Assembly: GCF_019278525.1 (NCBI RefSeq)
Contig: NZ_CP058986.1
Coordinates: 2,514,001-2,578,000 of the forward strand
From: Polaribacter sp. HaHaR_3_91
GTDB taxonomy: Bacteria > Bacteroidota > Bacteroidia > Flavobacteriales > Flavobacteriaceae
Length of the DNA stretch: 64,000 bases
Direction: 5' to 3'
The position numbers and the translations under genes were made by a program. Every line of letters begins with the position of its first letter. Positions within the stretch are counted from its first letter, which is position 1. The notes under the pieces were generated by a model that did not search any database, was not told the origin of the DNA, and was given only the letters and a program-made list of their open reading frames with translations. This document shows, in pieces, positions 18,201 through 27,041 of this stretch.

Positions 18201-20837
18201 TTATTGTAGCGAACTCAAACTACTTTTAATAGTTTCAATTTTTGCTACTGTATCTGCTTCTTTTTTACGTTCTAAAGCCAACACTTTTTCTGGTGCATTA
18301 GACACAAAACGCTCGTTAGACAACTTCTTTGTAATACCAAATAAGAAACCTTCTGCTCTTTTAAGCTCTCCTTCTAATTTCTTAATCTCTGCTTCAACAT
18401 CTATATTTTCTATAGAAATTGGCACAAAGTATTCATTAGATTTTACTCTAAAAGAAGCACCTTCTACTTTTTCTGAAACATAGTTTATTGTTTCTGTATT
18501 TGTTAATTTCTGAATAACAGCATCAAATTGTTTTGTACTTTTATCATTATCGATAACAAATAATTCTACAGCATCTTTAAAAGAAATATTCTTATCTTTT
18601 CTGATAGTTCTAATTCCTGATACAACTCCTGTAGCAAATTCAAAATCTTCTATAATTTTTGCATCAAAATCTTTAATTACAGGATATTTTGCTATAATCA
18701 ATGCTTCTTCTGGTGTTCTATCTGCAATATATTGCCAAATATCTTCTGATAAAAATGGCATAAATGGATGCAATACTTTTAAGTTATTTTCTAAAACTTC
18801 TATAATAGCATCAAATGTAGTTTTATCTATTGGTTGCTGATAAGCAGGTTTTACAATTTCTAATAACCATGAAGAAAAATCATCGTTAATTAACTTGTAG
18901 ATTGCCATTAAAGCATCAGACAAACGGTATTTAGAAAAATGATCTTCTATTTCTGCCAACGTTTTTTGAAACTTAGCTTCGTACCATTCTAAACCAATTT
19001 TAGATGTTTCTGGTTGTGGTAAAGTAGCATCAACTTCCCAACCTTTTATCAAACGGAAAGCATTCCAAATTTTATTTGCAAACCCTTTTCCTTGCTGACA
19101 AAGATCTTCATCAAACATTAAATCGTTTCCGGCTGCAGAACTTAATAAAAGCCCTACTCTTACTCCGTCTGCTCCATAATCAGAAATTAATTTTAAAGCA
19201 TCTGGCGAATTCCCTAAAGATTTAGACATTTTACGTCTTTGTTTATCTCTAACTAAACCTGTTAAATAAACATTATTAAAAGGTTTTTCGTCTTTATATT
19301 CATATCCTGCAACAATCATTCTTGCTACCCAGAAAAATAAAATATCTGGTCCGGTAACTAAATCGTTTGTTGGGTAATAATATTTAATTTCTTCGTTTTC
19401 TGGATTTCTAATTCCGTCAAACACAGACATTGGCCACAACCAAGAAGAAAACCAAGTATCTAGTGCATCTTCATCCTGACGAAGGTCGGACGCCGACAGC
19501 GAAGTGTTTTTAGTTCTTTCTTTTGCTAAAACTAAAGCATCATCAATATTTTCAGCTACAACAAAATCTTCTTTTCCATCACCATAGAAAAATGCAGGAA
19601 TTTGTTGTCCCCACCAAAGTTGACGAGAAATATTCCAATCACGCACATTTTCCATCCAATGACGGTATGTGTTTTCAAATTTCTTTGGATATAAATTGAT
19701 TTCTGCATCTTCACCCAAAACAGCATCAATTGCAGGTTGCGCAAGATCTTTCATCTTTAAAAACCATTGATCTGACAATCTTGGTTCTATAACAGCTTTT
19801 GTTCTTTCTGATGTTCCTACTTTATTTGTATGAACTTCCGTTTTTACTAAAATGCCTTTTTCTTCTAATTCTATTGCAATTTCTTTTCTTACAACAAAAC
19901 GATCTTTTCCTTGATAATGTAATCCGAAAGAGTTTAAAGATGCATCATCATTAAAAATATCAATAACTTCTAATTTGTGCTTATCACCTAAATTCTTATC
20001 ATTTTCATCGTGTGCAGGTGTTACTTTTAAACAACCTGTACCAAATTCTAAATCTACATATTCATCCTCAATAATAGGAATCACTCTACCACATAAAGGA
20101 ACAATTGCTTTCTTTCCTTTTAAATTCGTAAAACGTTCATCATTGGGGTTGATACAAATTGCAGTATCACCAAAAATAGTTTCTGGCCTTGTAGTAGCAA
20201 TGGTTAAAGTATCATCAGATCCTTCAATTTTATATTCTAAATAGTACAAGTTTCCTTGTCTTTCTTCATGAATTACTTCTTCATCAGACAAAGTAGTTTT
20301 TGCTTCCGGATCCCAGTTTACCATTCTGTATCCTCTATAAATTAAACCTTTGTTGTATAAATCAACAAAAACCTTAATTACAGATTCAGACATTTCCGGG
20401 TCCATTGTAAATGCAGTTCTTTCCCAATCGCAAGAAGCACCTAATTTTTTTAATTGTTCTAAAATAATACCTCCGTATTCATCTTTCCAATCAAAAGCGT
20501 GTTGTAAAAATTCTTCACGAGTTAAATCGCTTTTTTTAATTCCTTGCTCTTTTAATTTAGCAACAACTTTTGCTTCTGTAGCAATAGATGCATGATCTGT
20601 ACCGGGAACCCAACATGCATTTTTACCTAATAAACGTGCACGTCTTATTAATACATCTTGTATGGTATTATTTAACATGTGCCCCATGTGTAAGACACCT
20701 GTAACGTTTGGCGGCGGAATTACAATTGTATAAGGCTCTCTTTCATCTGGTGTAGAATGAAAATAGTTGTTTTTCATCCAGTAGTCGTACCATTTATCTT
20801 CTACTTGGCTTGCATCATATTTAGATGGAATTGTCAT
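18201..20837 (-). CDS. valS: Valine--tRNA ligase
   Basis: About 878 aa from the ATG at 20835-20837 ([20 protein letters not shown]). An in-frame start 33 nt upstream overlaps the -7 promoter element and is rejected. A class I synthetase that charges tRNA-Val: the HIGH-type signature is HMGH in [16 protein letters not shown], then the CP1 editing domain with [12 protein letters not shown], the WFSSWLWP segment, KMSKS in [10 protein letters not shown], an anticodon-binding domain and the C-terminal ValS coiled-coil arm (about 815-878). A short GC-rich palindrome lies inside the gene at 19485-19497. Confidence 0.96.
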   Translation of the reverse strand: MTIPSKYDASQVEDKWYDYWMKNNYFHSTPDEREPYTIVIPPPNVTGVLHMGHMLNNTIQDVLIRRARLLGKNACWVPGTDHASIATEAKVVAKLKEQGIKKSDLTREEFLQHAFDWKDEYGGIILEQLKKLGASCDWERTAFTMDPEMSESVIKVFVDLYNKGLIYRGYRMVNWDPEAKTTLSDEEVIHEERQGNLYYLEYKIEGSDDTLTIATTRPETIFGDTAICINPNDERFTNLKGKKAIVPLCGRVIPIIEDEYVDLEFGTGCLKVTPAHDENDKNLGDKHKLEVIDIFNDDASLNSFGLHYQGKDRFVVRKEIAIELEEKGILVKTEVHTNKVGTSERTKAVIEPRLSDQWFLKMKDLAQPAIDAVLGEDAEINLYPKKFENTYRHWMENVRDWNISRQLWWGQQIPAFFYGDGKEDFVVAENIDDALVLAKERTKNTSLSASDLRQDEDALDTWFSSWLWPMSVFDGIRNPENEEIKYYYPTNDLVTGPDILFFWVARMIVAGYEYKDEKPFNNVYLTGLVRDKQRRKMSKSLGNSPDALKLISDYGADGVRVGLLLSSAAGNDLMFDEDLCQQGKGFANKIWNAFRLIKGWEVDATLPQPETSKIGLEWYEAKFQKTLAEIEDHFSKYRLSDALMAIYKLINDDFSSWLLEIVKPAYQQPIDKTTFDAIIEVLENNLKVLHPFMPFLSEDIWQYIADRTPEEALIIAKYPVIKDFDAKIIEDFEFATGVVSGIRTIRKDKNISFKDAVELFVIDNDKSTKQFDAVIQKLTNTETINYVSEKVEGASFRVKSNEYFVPISIENIDVEAEIKKLEGELKRAEGFLFGITKKLSNERFVSNAPEKVLALERKKEADTVAKIETIKSSLSSLQ
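19485..19497. repeat. GC-rich palindrome inside valS
   Basis: GTCGG-ACG-CCGAC is a perfect hairpin within a roughly 35-bp patch whose codons (CTG TCG GCG TCC) are unlike the AT-rich codons around it. The adjoining TCCTGACGAAGGTCGGA is itself nearly palindromic. Confidence 0.55.
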
Positions 20838-20867
20838 ACTTTGGTATTGTTTTTGTAATATAGTTAG

Positions 20868-20875
20868 CAAAAGTA
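20868..20875 (-). promoter_or_regulatory. -7 promoter element of valS
   Basis: TACTTTTG on the minus strand matches TANNTTTG. It sits about 30 nt before the chosen ATG and decides against the longer open frame, whose start codon it overlaps. Confidence 0.65.
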
Positions 20876-20960
20876 CAATTATCTATTTTGTAGAGAAAAT
20901 TAGTAGTTGATTTTTTAAAACAAATTATTAGTCTTAATTTTACAGTATAAAATATTTATT

Positions 20961-21365
20961 ATGAAAACCTTCGGAACATTATTAGTAGTATTCTTTATTT
21001 CTTTTTCAATAAACGCACAAGAGTTTAAATTTGAAAAAGAGACCATTAACTATGGAAAAATTGAAAAAGGATCTGATAAAGAAAGAGTCTTTGTTTTTTC
21101 TAATGTTGGTGATGAACCAATAATTATTAGTAGAATTCAATCTTCTTGTGGTTGTACAATTCCTAAAAAACCAGAAGCACCAATAATGCCAGGAGAAAAA
21201 GGAGAAATTAAAGTATCTTATGATACGAACAGAATTGGTGGTTTTTCTAAATCTATAACTGTTTTTTCAAATGCAAAAGAAGGAAATAAAGTAATTAGAA
21301 TTAAAGGAGTAGTAACTAAAGAACTTTCTTTAGAAAAAGAGAAAAGTATCTTAACAGATATTTAA
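20961..21365 (+). CDS. DUF1573 domain protein, secreted
   Basis: 134 aa. A signal peptide (MKTFGTLLVVFFISFSINAQ) precedes one DUF1573 immunoglobulin-like domain with the conserved SSCGCTIP motif and PGEKGEIKVSYDTNRIGGFSKS. DUF1573 proteins are common exported proteins in Bacteroidetes; their molecular role is unknown. The stop codon is 1 nt from the stop of the convergent protease gene, so no room for a terminator remains between them. Confidence 0.88.
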   Translation: MKTFGTLLVVFFISFSINAQEFKFEKETINYGKIEKGSDKERVFVFSNVGDEPIIISRIQSSCGCTIPKKPEAPIMPGEKGEIKVSYDTNRIGGFSKSITVFSNAKEGNKVIRIKGVVTKELSLEKEKSILTDI

Positions 21366-21366
21366 T

Positions 21367-22704
21367 CTATATTTTTTTTATCAAACGAAATTCGAATTTC
21401 ATTTGTACGCCATTGCGTTCAACTGTAATTCGAATTTTCTTTTTATCCCTTTCTTGAAATTTATAGATAATATCTTCTATCTTTAATTCATGAGCATGTT
21501 TTCCGTTGATTCTTAGAATAACATCATCTTTTAACAAACCTGCTTTTTCTGCTGCTGAGTTTTTAACAACACGACGGATAATAAACGATGGTTTAAAATT
21601 AAAAGAATACCTAGTAACAAAACTAATCGAGTTTTTATTTGGCATTTGGTTATTATAGGCACTTTTGTACTTATCAACAATCTCTTCTTTTACCAATTGC
21701 TTTCCATTATATACCACATCTAAACCACTCATATTATAATTAAACCCTGCACTAAGAGAACCATTCTTTTTTAGGGTGATTTTTTTATTAGGATAATCAA
21801 TCCAAACTTTAAATCTGCTTAAAATACCGCCACCAACACTACCATTTCTTTCTTTAAATTTTCTTGCATTATGTGTAGAAAGGGAATCTAAAAAAGAAAC
21901 AGTAGGGCTTTCAATAACAAAACTCCCCATTTTAAATTTAGGAACTCTACTTCTATTTCCAAAAATAGGTCCGCTTAAACCTTCTCCTAAAATATCATTA
22001 AAAAAACGTTTAGGTGTTCTAATTGATTTTTTAGAATTTTCGAAAAGCCACATAGCATCACTTCCTCCTAAATCTACTAATAATTTTACATCAATAAGCG
22101 CACTACCAACAGTATCTAAAAGCACCGAAGCATCTATAAATGGTTTTTTCCTATAAAACTGAAACGGAAAAGTTTCGCACTTTCTACATTTTTTATAGCT
22201 GTATGTTTTAGGATTGTAAAAATTTATTTTTTTTGTTTTGTAGTTAATCTTTACAATTACATTTTTTAATAAATTATAACCAATAATTCCGTGTATCGTT
22301 GTGCCCATTTTGCTCGATAAATCGAAGTAATCTTTTAAAATAACATAAACTGTTTCATTCTTACTTATTAAGTTCTTTACTTTAAAAATATTCTCTTTAG
22401 AAATAATTGCATCTACCCCATCACCGCTACCTAAACCACGCAACCTCAATCGTGTAGTATTTAACAATTCTATACTATCTTTTTCTGATAAATTAAATAG
22501 AATCGTTTTATTAACTCCCGTGTCTAGGATAAAGGATAATTGTTTTCCGTTAATTTCTAAAGGAATTACAATTAAATTATTAATCAATCTAAAACTTATT
22601 TGTTGACTATGCTTATTTTTTTCATTAAAAGTAAACCCTGTTTGAGAATTTACGATGAGTGAAAATAAAAATGATATTATGATAAGAGCATGTGATTTTA
22701 TCAA
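21367..22704 (-). CDS. Periplasmic aspartyl protease-like protein with PDZ domain
   Basis: 445 aa with a signal peptide (ends near VNSQ). Two retropepsin-like half domains: the first has LSFILDTGVNKTILF with the catalytic DTG (about residue 60), the second has KLLVDLGGSDAMWLF, where the triad is DLG. A C-terminal PDZ domain (about 365-440) has AGLLKDDVILRING. The type matches the aspartyl-protease/PDZ family frequent in Bacteroidetes. It probably acts on exported peptides, but the altered second motif leaves catalysis open. It is convergent with the DUF1573 gene. Confidence 0.82.
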   Translation of the reverse strand: MIKSHALIIISFLFSLIVNSQTGFTFNEKNKHSQQISFRLINNLIVIPLEINGKQLSFILDTGVNKTILFNLSEKDSIELLNTTRLRLRGLGSGDGVDAIISKENIFKVKNLISKNETVYVILKDYFDLSSKMGTTIHGIIGYNLLKNVIVKINYKTKKINFYNPKTYSYKKCRKCETFPFQFYRKKPFIDASVLLDTVGSALIDVKLLVDLGGSDAMWLFENSKKSIRTPKRFFNDILGEGLSGPIFGNRSRVPKFKMGSFVIESPTVSFLDSLSTHNARKFKERNGSVGGGILSRFKVWIDYPNKKITLKKNGSLSAGFNYNMSGLDVVYNGKQLVKEEIVDKYKSAYNNQMPNKNSISFVTRYSFNFKPSFIIRRVVKNSAAEKAGLLKDDVILRINGKHAHELKIEDIIYKFQERDKKKIRITVERNGVQMKFEFRLIKKI

Positions 22705-22889
22705 ACTAATTGTTTTTAGAACCTATACAATATACAACAAAACAAAACAATTAAAGAATTTCTTAAAGTTCAACTAAAATATATCACATACCTATTTGAC
22801 AATAAACCACCTGCAAAGTTTCTTTAATATACTCTTTTAAATAAAATATATTTCGGAAATTCGCAATTACAAATATTTAAAACATAATT

Positions 22890-24080
22890 ATGCCTGCAAT
22901 ATCTAAGAAAGGATTAAAAATGCCAGAATCACCAATTAGAAAATTGGTACCGTATGCTGAAGACGCTAAAAAAAGAGGTGTTAAAGTATTCCATTTAAAT
23001 ATAGGTCAACCAGATATAAAAACACCACAAGTTGCCTTAGACGCAGTAAAAAACAATACAATTACAACATTGTCTTATGCTCGTTCTGAAGGTTCTGAAG
23101 AATATAGAAACAAACTAGTTAGTTATTATAAAAAACATCAAGTTAACGTAACTGCAAACAATATTGTTATTACCACAGGTGGTTCTGAAGCATTGCTTTT
23201 TACCATTGGTAGTATTACAGATCCGGGAGATGAAATTATTATTCCAGAACCTTTTTACGCAAACTATAACGGATTTTCTACCGCATCTGGAGTTACCGTA
23301 GTACCTGTTATTTCTAAAATTGAAGACAATTTTGCATTGCCTAAAATTGAAGATTTCGAGAAGTTAATTACAAAGAACACCAAAGCAATATTAATTTGTA
23401 ACCCAGGGAATCCTACTGGATACTTATATTCTAAAGAAGAGATTCAGAAATTAAAAGAGATTGTTTTAAAACACGATTTATTTTTAATTGCTGATGAAGT
23501 GTATAGAGAGTTTACCTACGATGGTTTACAACATACCTCTGTAATGGCTTTAGATGGTTTAGAGCAAAACTCTATAGTTATAGATTCTGTTTCTAAGCGA
23601 TACAGTATGTGTGGTGCAAGAATTGGTTGTATTGTTTCTAAAAATGAAGATTTTATAAAAACGGCTATTAAATTTGCACAAGCACGTTTAAGTCCACCAA
23701 CATATGCTTTAATTGCTAGTGAAGCTGCTTTAGACACTCCACAACAATATTTTGATGATGTAAAAGAAGAATACGTAGACAGAAGAAACACTTTAATTGC
23801 AGAATTAAACAAAATTGAAGGTGTAAAAGTAGCCAATCCAAAAGGTGCTTTTTACTGTGTTGCGCAATTGCCTGTTAAAGATTCAGATCATTTTGCAAAA
23901 TGGTTATTAGAAGACTTTAATTTAAACAACGAAACCGTTATGGTTGCTCCTGCAAGTGGTTTTTATTCTACTGAAGGTGAAGGAAAAAACCAAATTAGAA
24001 TGGCATACGTTTTAAACAAAGAAGATTTAATTAGATCTGTAGAGATTTTAGGAGAAGCTTTAAAAGTTTATAAGGATTAG
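22890..24080 (+). CDS. PLP-dependent aminotransferase, class I/II
   Basis: 396 aa, a fold-type I aminotransferase. It shows HLNIGQPDIKTP near the N-terminus, TTGGSEALLF in the cofactor phosphate region, CNPGNPTGYLYS, ADEVYREFTYDG and the Schiff-base Lys236 in DSVSKRYSMCGARIG. The C-terminal Arg in IRMAYV binds the substrate carboxylate. This subgroup (AspC/AlaC-like) moves amino groups between aspartate or alanine and 2-oxo acids. The exact substrate is not provable. It is followed by a hairpin and then the accessory island. Confidence 0.9.
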   Translation: MPAISKKGLKMPESPIRKLVPYAEDAKKRGVKVFHLNIGQPDIKTPQVALDAVKNNTITTLSYARSEGSEEYRNKLVSYYKKHQVNVTANNIVITTGGSEALLFTIGSITDPGDEIIIPEPFYANYNGFSTASGVTVVPVISKIEDNFALPKIEDFEKLITKNTKAILICNPGNPTGYLYSKEEIQKLKEIVLKHDLFLIADEVYREFTYDGLQHTSVMALDGLEQNSIVIDSVSKRYSMCGARIGCIVSKNEDFIKTAIKFAQARLSPPTYALIASEAALDTPQQYFDDVKEEYVDRRNTLIAELNKIEGVKVANPKGAFYCVAQLPVKDSDHFAKWLLEDFNLNNETVMVAPASGFYSTEGEGKNQIRMAYVLNKEDLIRSVEILGEALKVYKD

Positions 24081-24096
24081 TTATAACTGTTTATAA

Positions 24097-24135
24097 AGTA
24101 CTATTATCCTAACGTATTTACGGGATAATAGTACT
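24097..24135 (+). terminator. Hairpin after the aminotransferase gene
   Basis: AGTACTATTATCC and GGATAATAGTACT form a perfect 13-bp stem with a 13-nt loop. No clear U-tract follows, so it may be a processing or stabilising hairpin instead of an intrinsic terminator. It marks the left side of the accessory island. Confidence 0.6.
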
Positions 24136-24155
24136 AAAAGTTACTATATAATCTA

Positions 24156-24911
24156 GTTGTAAAACATTGCGATTGAAAATTGAAAAAGATAAATTACATA
24201 TTAATCGGAATTATAATTTTAGAATTTTTTTCTTGTAAAATAACAAATTCAACAACTGAGAATAAAACTGAGAAGTTAACCAAAGAAAATATTGAGAGAT
24301 TAACTGAATATATTTCTAAGGATTCTATTTTCACAAATAAATTAAAGAATTATTTCCCTGATTTAAAAAACTCTTCAGAATTGATATTTGAACCAATAGG
24401 AACGATTGAATTTTTACGTTTGAGTAATTATAGAATGGAAACTTTGGTAAACACCGAATTTTACCGTAAATACAGAGATTTAACTTATTCCGAGTTTGAG
24501 AAATTTCTAAATGAAAGAGATTCAATTAATGAGTTTTTACCTTACAGAGTATCTTTAGACGAAACTGATTCTGAACAAAATAATAATTTGAGTAAAAGGA
24601 TTTTGTTGAGATTCTCTGAGAGAGCAGATAATTTGATAAATATCGAATATATCATAATCGATAAAAAAGTAGATGAAAGAATCGTTTACCATCCAAGAAA
24701 AGGACATTACTTGATTGAGTTTGACAATGAGAACAATATTATTCAAAGATTTTATATTCTAAGAACAGTCGGATGAAAAAACGTTTTACAACACCTCATA
24801 AAATTTATGCTTACATTTAAACTAAATAACAAACTGATTAACATCCAACAAACGATTTGCTACGTCCGAAAAATCTCTGATTTTCCAGTCGCACAAATCT
24901 TATAAAATACC
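24156..24911 (+). mobile_element. Candidate gene cassette 1 (GTTGTA to GTTGTA)
   Basis: The interval runs from GTTGTA at 24156 to just before GTTGTA at 24912. It contains one plus-strand gene followed by a structured repeat, the organisation of an integron gene cassette. No integrase gene is in the window and the core is GTTGTA, not the classical GTTRRRY. The mobile nature is therefore an inference. Confidence 0.4.
24180..24776 (+). CDS. Hypothetical lipoprotein in accessory island
   Basis: 198 aa starting with TTG. No ATG is available until past residue 70, and the codon two before TTG is a stop (TGA). A lipoprotein signal with Cys at residue 19 (LEFFSC) is followed by a mixed helix/strand domain rich in charged residues. 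I do not recognise the family. The gene lies between the two GTTGTA sites of the candidate cassette, and its codon use differs from housekeeping neighbours by eye. It is probably an acquired exported protein of unknown role. Confidence 0.65.
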   Translation: MKKINYILIGIIILEFFSCKITNSTTENKTEKLTKENIERLTEYISKDSIFTNKLKNYFPDLKNSSELIFEPIGTIEFLRLSNYRMETLVNTEFYRKYRDLTYSEFEKFLNERDSINEFLPYRVSLDETDSEQNNNLSKRILLRFSERADNLINIEYIIIDKKVDERIVYHPRKGHYLIEFDNENNIIQRFYILRTVG

Positions 24912-24920
24912 GTTGTACGT
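24784..24920. repeat. Structured cassette-end repeat, copy 1
   Basis: Imperfect palindrome from ACAAC (24788) to GTTGT (24912). The arms ATAAAATTTATGC (24798-24810) and GCACAAATCTTAT (24891-24903) are complementary at 11 of 13 positions. An inner hairpin AAAATC-TCT-GATTTT lies at 24870-24884. It shares TACGTCYGA and TCGCAC blocks with copy 2 at 25503-25619. The shape is like an attC site. Confidence 0.6.
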
Positions 24921-24935
24921 AATTTGAAAAAACCT

Positions 24936-25490
24936 ATGCATAAAACAGTTTTTAACTCTGACTTCAGTATCACGCAAGACGACTTGAAATTTGATTATCA
25001 AGAATCTTTAACTAAAAAACTTGATTCCAATTCAACTGATTTTGACCAAAACACACTGAATGAAATTGTATTATGGAAAGTCAATCGTTATGCAGAATTT
25101 GATACTGACTTAATTTCTCTGATTAACTCCGTTAAACGTGACGAAACGAAAATTGATACTGACAAAACCAAACTTATTTTAAGAAGATTATTAAATACCA
25201 ATGGAGTTCAACTTGCAATGGCATCAACAATTTTGAGATATAGAAATCCGAGTATTTACCAAATTATTGACCAAAGGGTTTATCGAATAATTTACGAGAA
25301 CCAAGAATTGAAACTCAACACGTATTTATCGGAAAAGAATCTGAATTATCAAATTGACCTTTATCTAAAATACTTGACTGAGTTGAGAAAAGTTTGCTCC
25401 GATTTAGACATTCCATTTGACAAATCCGATAGAATTTTATTTATGGCTGACAGAAGAGTAAATAAGGAAAAAAAATTAAAAAACTATTGA
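24936..25490 (+). CDS. Hypothetical protein with HhH-like motif in accessory island
   Basis: 184 aa from the ATG at 24936; an in-frame TTG at 24924 next to the repeat border is an alternative. The middle of the protein contains TNGVQLAMASTILRYRNPS followed by IIDQRVYRIIY. This pattern of Gly-hydrophobic-xx-Ala-Ser-xxx-Leu and a downstream Asp resembles the helix-hairpin-helix plus catalytic Asp of OGG/HhH-GPD DNA glycosylases. The similarity is weak and seen by eye. A DNA-binding or DNA-damaging/defence role is possible but unproven. Confidence 0.6.
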   Translation: MHKTVFNSDFSITQDDLKFDYQESLTKKLDSNSTDFDQNTLNEIVLWKVNRYAEFDTDLISLINSVKRDETKIDTDKTKLILRRLLNTNGVQLAMASTILRYRNPSIYQIIDQRVYRIIYENQELKLNTYLSEKNLNYQIDLYLKYLTELRKVCSDLDIPFDKSDRILFMADRRVNKEKKLKNY

Positions 25491-25502
25491 TAAAAACTAT
25501 GT

Positions 25503-25619
25503 ACAACAAAGTATAAAAATAATGCGTAGTTTAGTTCTTAATCAAAGGTTAGTGAAATTTTGTTACGTCTGATTTTCCTTCGGAAAATCCTCGCACACAA
25601 AACCGCACTATTTTTATAC
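25503..25619. repeat. Structured cassette-end repeat, copy 2
   Basis: The outer arms GTATAAAAATAATGCG (25511-25526) and CGCACTATTTTTATAC (25604-25619) match at 15 of 16 positions. Inside is a perfect hairpin GATTTTCC-TTC-GGAAAATC (25571-25589). ACAAC stands on the left as in copy 1, but the expected GTTGT on the right is replaced by AACTTCAGC, so this copy looks truncated or degenerate at its right end. Confidence 0.65.
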
Positions 25620-25663
25620 ATAAACTTCAGCTTTAATACTGATTAAAATTTAAAACAAAAATT

Positions 25664-25891
25664 ATGAACTCTTTTTTATTTATCGGAGTTTTCCAACTAA
25701 TTATAATATTAGTCGTTTTACTTCTAGGAATTTTACCAACAATAATTGCTCTTGTAGATATTTTAAAGAGTGAATTTAAAGGGAATAATAAAATTGTTTG
25801 GGTGCTAGTCGTTTTATTTACAAACTTTTTTGGTGCTATTTTATATTTTCTAATTGGTAGAGAACAAAAAATAACGGTTAAGAAATCATAA
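25664..25891 (+). CDS. PLDc_N domain small membrane protein
   Basis: 75 aa with two transmembrane helices (about 5-28 and 44-62). The second contains NNKIVWVLVVLFTNFFGAILYFLIGRE, the hallmark of the phospholipase D N-terminal (PLDc_N) family. Such stand-alone proteins are common small membrane proteins, sometimes beside transport or antibiotic genes. No enzyme domain is attached. The gene is flanked by CTTCAGCTTTA (25625-25635) and CTCAGCTTTA (near 25914-25923), a possible short direct repeat. Confidence 0.75.
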   Translation: MNSFLFIGVFQLIIILVVLLLGILPTIIALVDILKSEFKGNNKIVWVLVVLFTNFFGAILYFLIGREQKITVKKS

Positions 25892-25972
25892 ATCAGGTTT
25901 TGAGCTCCATTAGTACTCAGCTTTAGCAAACACTAACAAAGAACTCAGTTAAAAGCAACTTAAATATTAATT

Positions 25973-26983
25973 GTGAATATTCAACAAAACACATCTTTAA
26001 AAAATTATAATACGTTTGGCATTTCTGTAAATGCCAAACGTTTTATTTCTATTGATTCTGTATATCAATTACAACAACTTTTAAAAGTAGAAAAAGACCT
26101 TTTTTTAATTTCTGGTGGAAGCAATATGTTGCTGACAAAAGATATTGAAAAATTAGTGGTACACTTAGCTATTAAAGGTATTTCTATTGATTACGAAGAT
26201 GAAAACGCTGTTTATATTACTGTAAATGCTGGAGAAAATTGGCACGATTTTGTATTGTGGTGTGTTTCTGAAAATTATGGCGGAATAGAAAACTTGTCTT
26301 TGATTCCGGGGAATGTGGGTACCTGCCCTATTCAGAATATTGGTGCTTATGGCGTAGAAGTAAAAGACACTATTACAAAAGTAGAAGTACTAGATATTGA
26401 AACGGGTAAATTGGTTCAGTTTTCTAATGAAGACTGTAGTTTTGGTTACAGAAATTCTATATTTAAGAATGAAGTAAAAGGAAAGTACATTATTACTTCG
26501 GTTAGTTTTAAGTTGACAAAAACCAACCATCATTTAAACTCTTCTTATGGCGCTATTAATACCGAATTAACGTCTAAAAACATTACAAAACCTACTTTAA
26601 AAGATATTTCTGATGCTGTAATTGCTATTCGAAAATCGAAGCTTCCAGATCCTAAAGAAATAGGTAACAGTGGTAGTTTCTTTAAAAACCCTGTAATTGC
26701 TGCCACTCAGTTTTTAGAATTACAAAAAGACTTTCCAACCATACCTAGTTATAAAATTTCTGATACTGAAGTGAAAGTTCCTGCAGGTTGGTTAATAGAA
26801 CAAGCAGGCTTTAAAGGAAAACGTTTTGGAAATTATGGTGTTCATGAGAAACAAGCGTTGGTATTGGTAAATTATGGTAATGCAACTGGAAAAGAAATTT
26901 ATCAGCTTGCTGAAAAAATAAAAGAAACCATCTTTAATAAATTTGGAATTCCTCTAGAAATTGAGGTAAATATTATCGCATAA
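25973..26983 (+). CDS. murB: UDP-N-acetylenolpyruvoylglucosamine reductase
   Basis: 336 aa starting with GTG; the N-terminus MNIQQNTSLKNYNTFGI matches the family start. It reduces UDP-GlcNAc-enolpyruvate to UDP-MurNAc in peptidoglycan synthesis using NADPH and FAD. Visible motifs: SGGSNMLL and the PGNVGTCPIQNIGAYG FAD-binding loops, Tyr/Arg in CSFGYRNSIFK, the proton-donor Ser235 in GNSGSFFKNP, and the C-terminal Glu in EIEV. It is a type I MurB by length, cytoplasmic, and ends before a convergent SCO gene. Confidence 0.95.
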   Translation: MNIQQNTSLKNYNTFGISVNAKRFISIDSVYQLQQLLKVEKDLFLISGGSNMLLTKDIEKLVVHLAIKGISIDYEDENAVYITVNAGENWHDFVLWCVSENYGGIENLSLIPGNVGTCPIQNIGAYGVEVKDTITKVEVLDIETGKLVQFSNEDCSFGYRNSIFKNEVKGKYIITSVSFKLTKTNHHLNSSYGAINTELTSKNITKPTLKDISDAVIAIRKSKLPDPKEIGNSGSFFKNPVIAATQFLELQKDFPTIPSYKISDTEVKVPAGWLIEQAGFKGKRFGNYGVHEKQALVLVNYGNATGKEIYQLAEKIKETIFNKFGIPLEIEVNIIA

Positions 26984-27041
26984 AAAAACTCAACAAATTA
27001 ATGATGAGCTTATAATTTAAAATATAATATTCCCTCGAATA

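Noticed and set aside
24156..25619. A true integron
   Set aside because: No integrase gene, attI or Pc promoter is visible and the core sites are GTTGTA; reported only as cassette-like.
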